This document shows, one piece after another, positions 34,792-45,799 of a DNA stretch of 64,000 bases. The DNA is taken from NCBI GenBank assembly GCA_949751835.1, contig CATKHK010000001.1:620001-684000 (forward strand). The letters are read 5' to 3'. A program made the position numbers and the translations under genes. How positions within the stretch are numbered: the first letter of the stretch is position 1; each line of letters opens with the position of its first letter. The notes under the pieces are model-generated. The model did not search any database and was not told the DNA's origin. It saw only the letters and a list, made by a program, of their open reading frames with translations. This stretch comes from Blepharisma japonicum (taxonomy: Eukaryota > Ciliophora > Heterotrichea > Heterotrichida > Blepharismidae).

Positions 34792-35570
34792 AATAATATT
34801 AGCGTTTTCGATCCCTATTTAATCTAAAACTTCTGTTTTTGAAATTTTTTTGATCTTATTTAGTCTTAGATGGTTAAGAATTAAATAAAATTTTTAGAGG
34901 CAGGTAAGTAGATTATTTTTGTCTTTTCAAAGTGAAGTTTAATGATCTACTTATATTGTCAAATTCTCAAAAATTCTGAGAAAATTTGCCATATTGATGA
35001 CATCATCAATAAGTGCACCAATATGCATATGATTTTGTTAAAAATATGAGCTGCTTTGCAATACAATGCAAACTTTTAGGCAAGGTCATTACAATATGTA
35101 AAACTATTTTTTTGCGATAATTATATTTCTTAAGTATAAACACATAATGAGAAATCAATTATATTCAAGTTAAAGCAAAGATGCCAAATTTTATATTACC
35201 TCTTACACAGAAAAGACAGTAAAATTTCAAAAAGTTTAAATCAATTAAATGGTCATTTTTTAAGTGGAGGGTTTTGTTTATTAAAAAGTGAATCATTTTT
35301 CAGCTTATTTTATTTTTGATTTCAGTTACTGGGAAATCAGATGTTTAAACATTGATTAAATACAATAGAAGTTATCTCTGTGCATTTTTAAGTAATAAAA
35401 CATATATCAAGTATAAGAATTCATATTTAATAATATATCTTATCATATCACAATAGCACAAAATAATAACCTAAACATTTTCTGTAAATCTCATTAAAAT
35501 ATATTTCTTAGAGTTAAAACCTTATTCTATCTACATTCATTCTTACTAATTATAGCAAAGTTACTATTCA
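34792..35570. other. Intergenic, longest spacer in the window
   Basis: 779 bp upstream of the CCT-motif gene and downstream of Fip1, both on the minus strand. All frames are cut repeatedly by TAA/TAG. I found no tRNA, no convincing snoRNA boxes in the right order, and no repeat. Confidence 0.5.
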
Positions 35571-35963
35571 TTATCTTCTTGAATTATGATAGTCTCTATA
35601 CTGCTTATACCCATCTCTGTTTTGATATCGATATCTTTCTGGCGAATCGCTTCTGTTTCTGATTCTCATGTGCTCTTCTTGTAGCTCTTTTTCTTTTTCA
35701 ACGATCTTTTCTTGTCTTTTTTTAATGATTTTTAGTAGAAACTCGTACCACGATTCTTCAGTAAATCCAAAGTTAAAGAAATCAGAAATTTCGGCGCCAG
35801 GGATGAGCCACGGTTTATCAACTTTTTCCATGGGAGTAGGCTTATAGTCGCTTCCTACATATTGGTGAACTTTTTTCCTTGATTCTACCCAGTCTTCAAG
35901 TAAATAATCATTGCAGTCTCCCCAGTAAATTTTTACGTCAAGATCTTCTTCTTCACTTTCCAT
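35571..35963 (-). CDS. FIP1: Fip1-like pre-mRNA polyadenylation factor subunit
   Basis: 130 residues. Residues ~50-75 contain the Fip1 motif: KPWLIPGAEISDFFNFGF, then TEESWYEF. The family form is KPW-x-PGAD-(L/I)-(S/T)D-(Y/F)FN-(Y/F)GF with a following W. An acidic N terminus and a charged, Arg/Tyr/Asp-rich tail (SPERYRYQNRDG) also fit Fip1 proteins, which tether poly(A) polymerase to the cleavage and polyadenylation factor and contact U-rich RNA. Much shorter than animal FIP1L1, which is usual in protists. Confidence 0.88.
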   Translation of the reverse strand: MESEEEDLDVKIYWGDCNDYLLEDWVESRKKVHQYVGSDYKPTPMEKVDKPWLIPGAEISDFFNFGFTEESWYEFLLKIIKKRQEKIVEKEKELQEEHMRIRNRSDSPERYRYQNRDGYKQYRDYHNSRR

Positions 35964-36011
35964 ATTAAAATGATTATTAGATCTTAATAAATTTAATATT
36001 TGGCAATGAAT

Positions 36012-36944
36012 TTAAGCATTTTCTTCTGTTTCAAACTTAGAAATTACAAGGCTTCCTGAATCTTTAGTGTCTCCTTTATTATGAGTTGTGTACACAATTA
36101 GGTCACTTTTTATATCAAAAGCATGCACTATAGCATTTTCTTCAGCAAGTTTTAAAGTGTTAATAATCCGTTGTGATTGAAGATCCCACCCATATAGATT
36201 TCCATCTTCAGACCCACTTCATAAAGATTGATTATCATCAGAAACCTGCATTTGGCATTTAAATCTTTCGTTTTTGTGCCCTGTGTATGTTCGTAAAGGA
36301 AGACTTTTGATTTCTTCTATATCCCACATATAAATTTTATTAGTCAAGCATGCACTTGCAATCAGTCCATTGTCACCTACAAATTTAGCTTTTGAAATAG
36401 GGGCATTTTTGGAATAAGAAATAGTTTTTATGCTATTTAAGCTCATAGTATCTCATACATGCATAGTACCATCATAAGAAGCTGTTAAAAACACTGAAGA
36501 ATCCTTGGAAAAATCTACAGATGTGATAGTTTCTCTATGAATGTGAAAAAAACTATTGATTTCGCTAATATTTCTTATATCCCACAAAAACACTGAGCAG
36601 TCATTTCCTCCAGACAAAATCAATAAATTCTTAGGATCAATAGATAAAGACTGAACATAATTCGTATGCCCAAAAAGTGTGGTCATAAGTTGTCCTGAAA
36701 TGTCTCTTATCTGTGTAGTTCCGTCATCTGCACAAGAAAAAATGTATTTTCCGCATCTGTCTCATAACACTTCATTAACACCTAATGTATGGGCTTCGAT
36801 TTCTGATTTTCATTTTTGGGTCACAAGGTCTAGAACACGAACGCTTCCATCTACACAGCCCACTACTAAATTTTCATCAAAAAGCTTAAGGGTAGTAATT
36901 TGTGAAGAAATTTCGAGTTCAATAGGATTCAGCAATTGCGCCAT
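36012..36944 (-). CDS. WD40 protein, WDR5/Swd3-like
   Basis: 310 residues, single frame, with TGA = Trp at several positions. Seven WD-like repeats fill the protein, for example MTTLFGHTNYVQSLSI, SGGNDCSVFLWDIRN, TASYDGTMHVWDT and SGSEDGNLYGWDL. The segment PLRTYTGHKNERFKCQM matches the WDR5 block KTYTGHKNEKYC better than generic WD40 proteins. Length (310 versus 334) and repeat number agree. WDR5/Swd3 is a scaffold of SET1/MLL histone H3K4 methyltransferase complexes. A different seven-blade WD40 protein remains possible. Confidence 0.65.
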
Positions 36945-37019
36945 AATTATAAAGATATTGCTTTTTATATAGTGAATTAATAGTCTTTTTATAAATGCAT
37001 ATAAAATAATGATAATTTA

Positions 37020-38255
37020 TTAGCTATCTCTGGAGTAGATTCCTTCTACTTGTGTTATGAAGCTTTCTAAAGCTATCATAACGACAGTAATATTGTCCAA
37101 AGTTCTCCTCAGAAGAGCGGTTTTCATTACATTTTCTACAGCATTTCCACATTGTTTGTGGCAGTTTTGTGCTTTTCCTTCATAAACACTAGACCAAACA
37201 CATTGGATGACTTCTTTATTGGTGAGTTTATCATAGATTCCATCGCTTGCTAGCACGATGAAATCATACCCAGCATGCACTTTGAATGCCTTGATTTCAG
37301 GGCTTGATATGAGTACTTCAGAGTTTCCTCCTAAATCTTCATGCTTTCCTTCGATATCTCCAAAAGTTCGACTTACTGATAATCTCCCAGGAAAAACTCT
37401 ATAAGGTCCTGCTATTTGTTGATTTTCTTGGCCTTGAACTGTGCTTTGATATACTCGTCCTCCTTTCGATATAATCCTTTCATATTCTTTTTCTTCGTAA
37501 GGCTTATGATCTTTAGATAATGGATATATTTTACTTCCTTTTTCGCCACTCATTATAGCCCTAGAATCCCCTACATTAGCTGCATAGCAAATATCACCAA
37601 CAATTACTATTACAATAGCACAACTTCCTGATCTGTCAATAGGTGTCTGTGCTTTAGCAAATTCTAAAAATGTCCTTTCAGCTGCTTGAAAGCCTGCTTT
37701 TATTGCTTCTTTAGGGTTAAATGGAAAATTAGGATCTCTGATTACAAATTGATGTAAATTATCACGTAAAAAATCAGCACATGCAGCACCACCATGACCA
37801 TCATAAACTCCGAAAAATGAGCAACGAGGCCAATTTTCATTGGCACGGTTTGGAGGCTTCATTATGTTCAGAATGATACTCACTCGGTCTTCATTATAAT
37901 TTCTTACTAATCCTTGGTTTGTGCAAGCTGCATAGGCTTTAACTATGCCGTTTTCTTTGAGCGAGCATTTTGTGAGATCAGGGTTTATTGTGAAAGGCAT
38001 TTCTATAGATTTTCTTTCAGAATTTCTAGCTGTTTGACAGCGAATATTGCGAGGAGTAGTTCGGGTAGAAGATGCTTGAGGTGGCTTGTGAGATCGAGTA
38101 GTCTGAACACTAGGAATCCTTGGCGATTTTAAGGAGTCCATAGATAGAGGCTCCAATGAGCTACCTATAGATTTCCATTTGAAGTTTGTAATAGTTTCTT
38201 TGGTGTTTGTCTTGTCTTTTAGTGGTAAAACTAAATTTTGGTTTGAGCTTAACAT
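37020..38255 (-). CDS. PP2C-type protein phosphatase
   Basis: 411 residues. The N-terminal ~105 residues are Ser/Thr/Pro-rich. The PPM/PP2C domain follows: NYNEDRVSI (~120), FFGVYDGHGGAACADF (~148), DRSGSCAIVIV, CYAANVGDSRAI (~225), GRLSVSRTFGD, DFIVLASDGIYDKL (~335) and DNITVVMIAL. All metal-binding aspartates are visible (DGHGG, SDGIYD, DN). A Mn/Mg-dependent Ser/Thr phosphatase. Trp codons here are TGG. Confidence 0.95.
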   Translation of the reverse strand: MLSSNQNLVLPLKDKTNTKETITNFKWKSIGSSLEPLSMDSLKSPRIPSVQTTRSHKPPQASSTRTTPRNIRCQTARNSERKSIEMPFTINPDLTKCSLKENGIVKAYAACTNQGLVRNYNEDRVSIILNIMKPPNRANENWPRCSFFGVYDGHGGAACADFLRDNLHQFVIRDPNFPFNPKEAIKAGFQAAERTFLEFAKAQTPIDRSGSCAIVIVIVGDICYAANVGDSRAIMSGEKGSKIYPLSKDHKPYEEKEYERIISKGGRVYQSTVQGQENQQIAGPYRVFPGRLSVSRTFGDIEGKHEDLGGNSEVLISSPEIKAFKVHAGYDFIVLASDGIYDKLTNKEVIQCVWSSVYEGKAQNCHKQCGNAVENVMKTALLRRTLDNITVVMIALESFITQVEGIYSRDS

Positions 38256-38479
38256 TTCCTTTTAATTTCAAAAATTATTCAAATTTAGAATTAAGTTTTA
38301 ACAGACTATGAAAAGATTCAAGAGTAAAATAAATGGAAATTTAAACTATTTATGAGATTTGGAGTATTATTGAATGGAAAAATGGATAAGATTATAGCAA
38401 ATATTTATTCTGAAAAATTCTGAAGGACTATTTTTCCGTTAAAATCCTATTTTCCTTAAAATTAGGCTCTTATTATTAA

Positions 38480-38968
38480 TTATTTCAATGATTGTGCAAC
38501 TTCTTCTTCTAGTATTAAAAGCTCTTCTTCTGAAACAAATTCACTATCGCCATTCGCTATGATTAACACTTCATCTTTTCCAAAATACCTTATTAAGTCT
38601 TCATCCGTAAGTGTAAATTCCCTAATGCCATCCTTATCATATTCAATGTTATTTATTATAACGGTCTCATCCTCAGTCATTACCAAATAAAGTTTGATTA
38701 GCGCAAGAATGTCCTCGTTTAATTCTTTTTCAGATACAGAATAAAATCCATATTTGCTATAGTCCGAAATAGCATGATCCATGATTCCATCAACAACGGC
38801 TATGTATTTAGATTTAAGTTCTTCTCTTTCCTCTTCAGTAAGGATTTCTCCTGTTTCAGGGTGATAAAACACTTTAGCTGGTGAGTTTACTTGATTTTGT
38901 GAGCTTTTCTTTGACAAACTGCTATAAGCTGTGTAAGTTAGAATACACAAGGATAAGAAATGTATCAT
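38480..38968 (-). CDS. Secreted or luminal acidic protein
   Basis: 162 residues. A hydrophobic start (MIHFLSLCILTYTAYSSLS) is compatible with a signal peptide. The rest is acidic, with helix-forming stretches such as TGEILTEEEREELKSKY and EDLIRYFGKDEVLIIA and an acidic C-terminal tail. I see no EF-hand with full ligand spacing or other domain. Function unknown. Confidence 0.6.
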   Translation of the reverse strand: MIHFLSLCILTYTAYSSLSKKSSQNQVNSPAKVFYHPETGEILTEEEREELKSKYIAVVDGIMDHAISDYSKYGFYSVSEKELNEDILALIKLYLVMTEDETVIINNIEYDKDGIREFTLTDEDLIRYFGKDEVLIIANGDSEFVSEEELLILEEEVAQSLK

Positions 38969-39182
38969 TATTTAAAGCCATTTTTTGAACAATTTTAGTT
39001 TAACAGCTTTAATGAAATTATTCTATCCCAAATTTGCATAAGCATCCTTTTACCTATATTGCGACGTTATTTTTTTAATTTTTATTTTGAAATTTATTTT
39101 TTAATTTCTAGATTAATATCAAGTACATGCAATAAGTAAATATGAAAATTGTATCTTGCAAATGTTTTGTGAAAGATAATAA

Positions 39183-39860
39183 ATGGCCTTTGAAGAGAAC
39201 AAACGAGTTCTCCATGTTAGAACTCCCATTGTTTTAGAAGAGCAAGAAATCAATACCGAGCCCAACACAAGTTTATGCACAAAGTCTGTTTTTCCTAAAT
39301 ATGATAGTTTTAGTCAAAAATTCCCCTGCTTGCGATCAAATGCTGCAAATCCAGACAAAAAGAGCTCGCAGATATTTCAGAGATCAGCAGAAAATATTCA
39401 TATTAATAACAAATCAAGATACCAAAGCCCTTTAAGCATTGGCTCAAGAAAAAAATGATCTCCATCTCCAATCCGTGACTCTGAAAACGACTTAGAATTA
39501 ACATTTTTCCAAAGATCAATAGTCCCTAGAAAAGAGTCCCGATTAAAGGCTCATCCTATATCTGAAATTTCGTTAGAAGTTCCTATTATAGAAGCTGCCC
39601 CAAATCCTAGCGCAAGATCTAAAGATTTAAACTCAATTAAAAACTGGAAAGCTCAACAATCGTCGAGCCATAAAAGAATTAGATCAAATGAACCTAAACG
39701 AGGATCAGTTAAAGTCTTAAGAAAGCGAGCTTCAACTCCTCTTAAAGTTCAGTGCAATAATCTTTATAATATCCATATTAAAATACAAGAACGGCAAATC
39801 ACTCCTGTTCATTTAGATTATGTAACACAAATCATGAAAAGGCCGTGGCTGTCAACATAA
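39183..39860 (+). CDS. Hypothetical polar protein
   Basis: 225 residues with TGA = Trp at 39456. Rich in Ser, Lys, Pro and Arg, apart from a short ordered-looking C-terminal segment (NLYNIHIKIQERQITPVHL). No domain seen. Convergent with the next gene, 35 bp between stops. Confidence 0.5.
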
Positions 39861-39895
39861 TTTAAGTAATGTTATAATTTATAAATGGCTCTGCT

Positions 39896-40720
39896 TTAAT
39901 TTTCAATTATATTATGCTTCTTAATTGGCTCAATATTTTTTTCTTCATCAATAGTATCAGCAGAACCCTCTGAAGGAGTTTTCACAATATCTTTTAGAAT
40001 TGCATCTTTAAGCTTCGTGCACCATTTATCAAGGTTTTCTATTTTTTTGTCAGCAGATAGCTTTCCTAATTTATTTTTTGGGTCTGTTTGGTTATAAATC
40101 AATATCTCTGTCTGATTATTTACTAATGATATCAATATAATATTAAAATGTATAACTCCTCTATTAAGCCCTTTTTCAATAGGTTTCTTTTCATGCTCGA
40201 CATTACAAGAAATAACAGCCACGCTTTCTCCACTTGTTTTTATAAAATTTTTAGTGACATAATCATTTTTATACCCTAAAAGCGTGACACTGTGATATAC
40301 ATAAAATAGTCCAGGATATATTCCATCAAAAATTTCAACACTTGCCACATCATCTCAATTTTTTCGTTTGTCTGCTAATAAAATAACGTCTAAGATCTTT
40401 TTTAGAGGCACTTTTTCGTCAAAATGAAGCCATACTTTGCTTACAGGTGATGTTTTATCGAATTTTGTACCTCTAATGGATTTTACATAAAATCATAAGT
40501 CTTCTTTGATAGTATTTCATGATGCCTCAGAGTTTAATTCTTCAATATATTTTAAAAGGTCATAAGATTGAATATCAAGATTTTCTTCAATTGGTCTGAT
40601 GCATAATCGCTGAGCTTCAGAAATTATCGAATTAATTTTAGGATGATAGGTGTTATTTTCCTTTGATCCTGATGCAGATTTCTAAGTAGAAAATACATCT
40701 CGTGAAGCGCAGCATCCCAT
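39896..40720 (-). CDS. N-terminally acylated START-like lipid-binding protein
   Basis: Exons 40697-40720 and 39896-40681 encode 269 residues. The first exon is 8 codons, MGCCASRD, a strong N-myristoylation and dual-palmitoylation signal. After an intron with an in-frame TAG (splice at phase 0), a START-like fold is suggested by RKNWDDVASVEIFDGI, YVYHSVTLLG, and a C-terminal helix (LDKWCTKLKDAIL). The DxxNWD.. to GLFYVYHS blocks are typical of START proteins, which bind lipids in a deep pocket. Which lipid cannot be told. Confidence 0.65.
40682..40696 (-). other. 15-nt intron
   Basis: Minus-strand gtattttctacttag: GT...AG, A at position 10, phase 0, just after codon 8. Splicing joins the MGCCASRD acylation signal to the body of the protein. 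Confidence 0.8.
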
Positions 40721-40930
40721 GTTAAATATAATAATAACTAAAACGGCTATTCTTCCAGAATTTATATATATTTTGATGATAACTGGTATTATTTTTTGAG
40801 TGTTAATAAACCATTTATAATAATAAAAGCCATAATTATTTTATAATGGTAAAGAAATAACTACCTTAGCAGCTTTCTAATTTATTTAAATAATAATTTA
40901 TAATAGCTATTTTATTCATTTTATAAGTAA

Positions 40931-42451
40931 TTAATTAGATACATGCTCAAGAACAGCTAATTTTGCTCTGATTGATGAAATCAGCATTTGATTTACATCT
41001 TCACTTTTATCTAGTGTTGATAAGTTATTTGGAGTGGTTGAGTTTAGTAGCAATTCTTTCCTCCTTGCTTCTTTTTCTATTTTCTCTGCTTTTGCTTTAA
41101 TTCTCTCTACTTTTTGCTCATTTGTCAACTCTAAGGCCAAATCTTCTTCTCAGTCTACATTGGGCTTTCTTGCAGTTCCTGATTTACTTGCAGCATCTTC
41201 TCGTGCTTTTCTTCGTTCTCCCAAATAATCAATTAAAACTGGCTCTTTTTTGTTTTTTTCCTCAGGAATTAATGGATTTTTTGGGTATTTCCTTGGCTTC
41301 CACATTTTTTTGCCTTCTCCATCTGAATATGACTCTACAAATGATTTTTCTTGGCTTGGCTTCAAAATTTCTTTTCTCACAGGATGCTTCAATTTTTCTA
41401 TTCTTAATTCAAGCTCTTTTTGCTTGAATTTATCAATAGATGGAGTAAACATTTCTCTGACTAAGTCAGCATATTTTATTTTCCTGTCAGCAAGTTTGAG
41501 CTTTTCTTGGATAGATTTTTCTTTTTCGTCTATTGACTTTTCTAACTTATAATTTTTCGAAACTCCAAGCTGATTTAGTTGATGGTCAATACTTTTCTGA
41601 GTCATTTCTTTATCAGCCTGTGCGTTGTGCTCTTTCTTTAGCTGTGAATACCATTTAGAATGCTCTGCAAGATCTTCTTTACTTAGGGGCTGAAACAGCA
41701 ATCTTTTCTTTGCAAGCTCTGCTTTTCTTTTTTCAAGCTCAGGCATTTCTATATCTTGCTGGAATTTTTCTTGCATTTTTTGATATAGCGGCTTTTGCTT
41801 TTTGATTTCAGCCAATTCAATTTCTCTTCTTCTCATTTCTTCAAGCTCTTGTTGGCGCCTCATTTTGTTTTCTTGCATTTTTTCTAGTTCTTGCTTATAT
41901 TCAATCTCAAAAATTGCGTTTTTCCCTTCTTTTTCAAGTTGCTTTCTTTCCTTTTCTTCTTCTAACTGTCTATTAATTTCTTCTATGTGCTCTTTTATTT
42001 TTTCTCTCCTTCTTCTTTGCTCAGCTTGATATTCTTTCACTTTTCTAGTATTTTCTTCACTTTTTCTTTTTAAATCTTCATAATATTCTTGCCTTGTTTG
42101 TTTATTTTGTAAATTAGGCTTTTTGTATTCGAAATCTTCTAAGGAGTTAAGATGCTGCAAAGAGTTTTCAATATGATTTAATTTTTCTTCAAGGTCTTGC
42201 TTCTGTCTTTTTATTTCCCTCACCTTCGCTTTCCTCATCTCTGCATCAAAGTCATTATTTTTCAATTTTTCCTTCTGCTTCTCTATCATCGCTTGCAAGT
42301 TACGCTTTTCTTGACTAATCGCAATGACTTTTTCTTTCAAGCTTCTTGTTACTTTCCCCAATATAGCCCCTAACACTTCATTTATTGCCTTAGGCAATTT
42401 AAGGTCAGCTCCAATTTGGCTACTTAGTTTATTAAGATAAGCTTCTACCAT
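40931..42451 (-). CDS. Charged coiled-coil protein, paralogue of gene at 27392
   Basis: 506 residues with a TGA (Trp) at the joining position (VDWEEDLAL). The N terminus has a folded-looking start (MVEAYLNKLSSQIGADLKLP), then a very long Lys/Glu/Gln/Arg coiled coil to ~residue 300. Landmarks PLYQKMQEKF...PELEKRKAEL, KYADLVREMFTPSIDKFKQK and the C-terminal ISSIRAKLAVLEHVSN recur in the gene at 27392-28942. Starts only 48 bp from the start of NDPK on the other strand, so the two share a compact bidirectional promoter. Confidence 0.65.
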
Positions 42452-42499
42452 TAATTATTAACAGCAATTTACATCAATCAAGGCTCATTCCTATAATAA

Positions 42500-42961
42500 A
42501 TGGATCGTAGAAGCCAGCGCACCTTTATCATGGTCAAGCCTGACGGTGTTCAAAGAAAACTTGTAGGAGAAATCATCAGCAGATTCGAGCAAAGAGGTTA
42601 CAAACTTGTCGCTATGAAAACTCTGCACGCTTCTCCTGAACTTCTAAGACAGCACTATGCAGAACATGAAGGAAAAGGCTTTTTCGCATCTTTAATCGAG
42701 TATATTGGCTCTGGCCCTGTTGTTCCGATGGTCTGGGAAGGTACCAACGTTATTGAAATTTCAAGAAAAATCATTGGAGCTACCAAACCAGCCGAAAGTG
42801 CCCCTGGGACTATTCGTGGAGACTTCGCTATTGAAGTAGGAAGAAACATTGTCCATGGCAGCGACAGTGAAGCTTCAGCCCAAAGAGAAATCGCCCTTTG
42901 GTTCAGAGAAGAAGAACTTGTCAACTGGAGCGACCACAGCAGTGCTTGGATTTACGAATAA
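42500..42961 (+). CDS. Nucleoside diphosphate kinase
   Basis: 153 residues, the usual length of group I NDPKs. Signatures: [19 protein letters not shown] at the N terminus, the catalytic-His motif [18 protein letters not shown] (His near residue 118), and [10 protein letters not shown] before it. It transfers phosphate between NTPs and NDPs through the phospho-His. Codon choice differs from most neighbours: all four Trp are TGG and third-position C is frequent, as expected of a highly expressed gene. Confidence 0.97.
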   Translation: MDRRSQRTFIMVKPDGVQRKLVGEIISRFEQRGYKLVAMKTLHASPELLRQHYAEHEGKGFFASLIEYIGSGPVVPMVWEGTNVIEISRKIIGATKPAESAPGTIRGDFAIEVGRNIVHGSDSEASAQREIALWFREEELVNWSDHSSAWIYE

Positions 42962-43001
42962 ATAAGTAATTGCTCAAAATAAGGGAAAATTAAATATAAA
43001 T

Positions 43002-43235
43002 ATGGAGCCAGGGGTTAAAGAAATTAGAATTCATGCTCAAATGTCATGTGAAGGATGCTCTAACTCAATTACAAGGATTCTTAATAAAGTGGAAGGGGTT
43101 AGGAGTGTACAATGCTCAGTACCGAATCAGACGGTTGTTGTGGTAGCTGATCAAGCTGTACAACCTAATTTATTGATAGAGAAGCTCTCGACTTGGGCAA
43201 GTGCATCAGGAAAGCAAATCAGTTTGATAGCCTAG
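43002..43235 (+). CDS. HMA-domain protein, copper-chaperone-like
   Basis: 77 residues forming one heavy-metal-associated domain. The metal-binding motif is MSCEGC (residues ~14-19; family form MxCxxC with the ATX1/Atox1 variant MxCxGC), followed by SITRILNKVEGV. Length fits ATX1/Atox1-type copper chaperones that deliver Cu(I) to P-type ATPases. Both metal-binding cysteines are present. Follows NDPK on the same strand after 40 bp. Confidence 0.85.
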   Translation: MEPGVKEIRIHAQMSCEGCSNSITRILNKVEGVRSVQCSVPNQTVVVVADQAVQPNLLIEKLSTWASASGKQISLIA

Positions 43236-43432
43236 ATCATTCAATTTAATTAATAGATGACTTTTTATAGTTGTTAAGACTGGTATCAAGTTTAATTTAA
43301 TTTTATACTTGTTAACAAAAATGGATCGCCAATAGTCCTTATCTATTTCCCTTTCTTATCTCTAATCACTATCATCAGCTTTAAACATAAATATTGATTC
43401 AAATTTCATTATAAATTACTAGAAAATAATTT

Positions 43433-44047
43433 TTAAATTTTCACTGCTTCCATCTCCATAAGCTCCTTTCTTCTCATTTTTTTCCTCAGTTTTTCTCTGT
43501 CTACAAAGGCTTCATTAACATCTTTCCATACCCCTTTTCTCACACACTCTTCGGCTATTTTTACCATCATGCTATCAGCAATTTTGTTTTGATGGTCTTG
43601 CAATAATGCTCCTTCGACAACTGCATTTGTTTCTCTTGAAGGATGGTTTATATAGCCCATTGTTCGGAAAATATCTAGCTTATAGGTTTCCTTGAATTCT
43701 GAAATTTTCATATCATTAGCCTTTGTTTCGATTTTTTCTTTTGGGTCCATAGACCACCTTTTGATACCTTCTTGAGGAGGCTCTTCTGTGACAACTCCCC
43801 ATACGTGAGGGCTTCTAATGTTAAAATTATAAGTTTGATATACTCTTGGTTTACCGAGAAACACTATTTTTCAATATGCCCAATAGAGAAACTTATAGAA
43901 TGGCTGGAAAATTACATCTCTGTAGATTGGAATTATAAGGCATCAAGCAATAAGAAGTCTGACACGATATCTACGACAGCTGCGGATTCACCATATGAAC
44001 TTTCTAGTTGAAAAGCCTCCTTGTGTAGGTCTGAATGTATAAAACAT
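43433..44047 (-). CDS. Unknown Trp-rich protein with hydrophobic helix
   Basis: 204 residues from the ATG at 44047 to TAA, with at least three TGA codons read as Trp. The first ~75 residues are basic and aromatic with a hydrophobic stretch (VRLLIAWCLIIPIYRDVIF) and WAYWKIVFLG. The second half is soluble-looking and charged (MDPKEKIETKANDMKI), ending in a basic helix (DREKLRKKMRRKELME). This layout recalls small membrane subunits of mitochondrial complexes, but I cannot name it. Confidence 0.6.
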
Positions 44048-44324
44048 TATTTTTATTAAATGCTGAAAATTATGATTAGACTTTATAGATACGATAGCAA
44101 TATTTTCTTGAAATTTTGTATCCTCTGAAGAATAAACTCTCAAAATATTAAGTTTTATTGATTATTTAATCTTTATTTTATGCTTAAATTATTGCATTTT
44201 TAAATAAAGAACCGAGAAATTTTCTATTTCAGCAGAATTATATCTCACAAGGAATGTATAAATGCAATCATTTCCATAAAAAGCTTCAAATCAAATCAGA
44301 AATAATTTATTTATAACTGTAAAT

Positions 44325-45386
44325 ATGAGTGACTACGAGCCTGATTTCGATGAAAGTTCTAGCTCAAGAGCTTCCCCAAAGAAACGAGAAAATAAAGAAA
44401 AGTCCCCTAAAAAAGAAAAAATTGAAGCAAAGCCAGGCTCCCTACCTTGAGAAGAAGAATCCATGACTTATTCAAGAGATGATGGAAGCAATCTTATTCA
44501 ACTGCAACGAGAAAACGTTCAATTAAGAAATAGATTAAAAGATCTTAGTCAAAGGCTAAATGATATTATAGAAATCACACAAAGAAAGCGGTCAAAGAAG
44601 AGAGGAAGAAAGGTAGATACAAGCAAAGAAGAACTTGAAACTGCAACGAAGAAGCTTCAGCTTTATGAGTAAACTCTATGTAGAAAACAATGAAAAAAAC
44701 TATCAGATAGGATAGAATCGTTAAGAGATCCAGAATACGAGCGAATTCTGAAGACAGATATTGAGAATGACGAAGCAATTTTACAAAAATTAGAAAATAA
44801 CGTCAAAAAAGGTGAAGCAAGCCAAAAGAAAAGAGGTAAAGCTCTAGGGGGTGTTTTAAGCACTGGAGAAACAGAAGACATGTATAAGCTCTACAATGAA
44901 CTCATAACTGAAAGCACAATTTATTCCAAAAAATTAAAAAAAATCGAAGACAGAGATCAGCAAATAGAAAGCAGTTATAATGAAATTGGACCAAAATTGA
45001 ATAAATTGGAAAGCTATTATGATCAACTTAAATACTTAGAAGTCCCAGAGCAAGATGAGTCTGAAAAGATGGCCAAAGATAAAATAACTCAATTGGAAAG
45101 AGAGCACGATATAAAAGTTAAAGAGTTTAATAGTAAAATAAGGAAACTCAATGGAAGGATAAAGGAACTTGAAGGAGAAATTGGAGAAGTTGATAAAGAA
45201 GAAAGTGAACTGTACTTGGAAATAGAAAGAAGGAATTATCAGATAAAAGAAGCTCAAAACAATATGTCAAAAATGAGAGGAAGCATGGAGCTTATGGGCG
45301 AGAAAAAGGGCACAAAAACACCATCATCGAATTTGTTTGAAACTGAGCTTCCTGAGGATATGATTGACAAAAAAAGTTATAGGTAA
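44325..45386 (+). CDS. Coiled-coil protein, one 15-nt intron
   Basis: Exons 44325-44668 and 44684-45386 encode 348 residues. The acidic and then Ser/Lys-rich N terminus is followed by a long coiled coil with heptads (VQLRNRLKDLSQRLNDIIEI, DRDQQIESSYNEIGPKLNKL, LNGRIKELEGEIGEVDKEE). Two TGA codons are read as Trp. Not recognised; the layout is common among axonemal and basal-body proteins. Confidence 0.6.
44669..44683 (+). other. 15-nt intron
   Basis: gtaaactctatgtag: GT...AG, A at position 10, phase 2. Removal joins the two halves of the coiled-coil frame. Confidence 0.8.
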
Positions 45387-45799
45387 AATCAGAATAATAA
45401 AGTAAAAGTGTGTAAAAATCAAGATTTTTTAAAAATTATACTGAAAACCTTATTTGCTTTTATTTTATGGTATCTAACTTATTTTATGATGCTTAAATCA
45501 AATTTTTAAATTTCTTTTGGTATATAAAATTCTTATATAATGCTGAAGAACAAAGTTAGTGAACTATGAATATACTAAATCTCTTAAATTTTCTTTTATC
45601 GATAATATTTAAGACTTAGAGAAAATAATTTAAACAAATATTAATTCAAATGTTGACTTGCTTGGGTGGGCCTTAGGTTGTCATTGGTTAAATTAGTTAA
45701 TTTTTTGAACAGAAAAATCCTTAAAATATCCTTTTATTAAAAATTTGAAAATAAATGTGGATAAAGCTATCAACCATAATTTAAAAATAATATACTGTT
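45387..45799. other. Intergenic
   Basis: 413 bp between two plus-strand genes. AT-rich apart from a short G/C-richer stretch near 45655-45690. No frame, repeat or RNA gene recognised. Confidence 0.5.

Noticed and set aside
34995-35015. TGATGA-like box that could suggest a C/D snoRNA
   Set aside because: The nearest CTGA lies upstream rather than downstream, so box order is wrong, and no terminal stem is visible.
42367-42375. CCCCTAACA, like a ciliate telomere repeat unit
   Set aside because: A single copy inside coding sequence; telomeres would be tandem repeats at an end.
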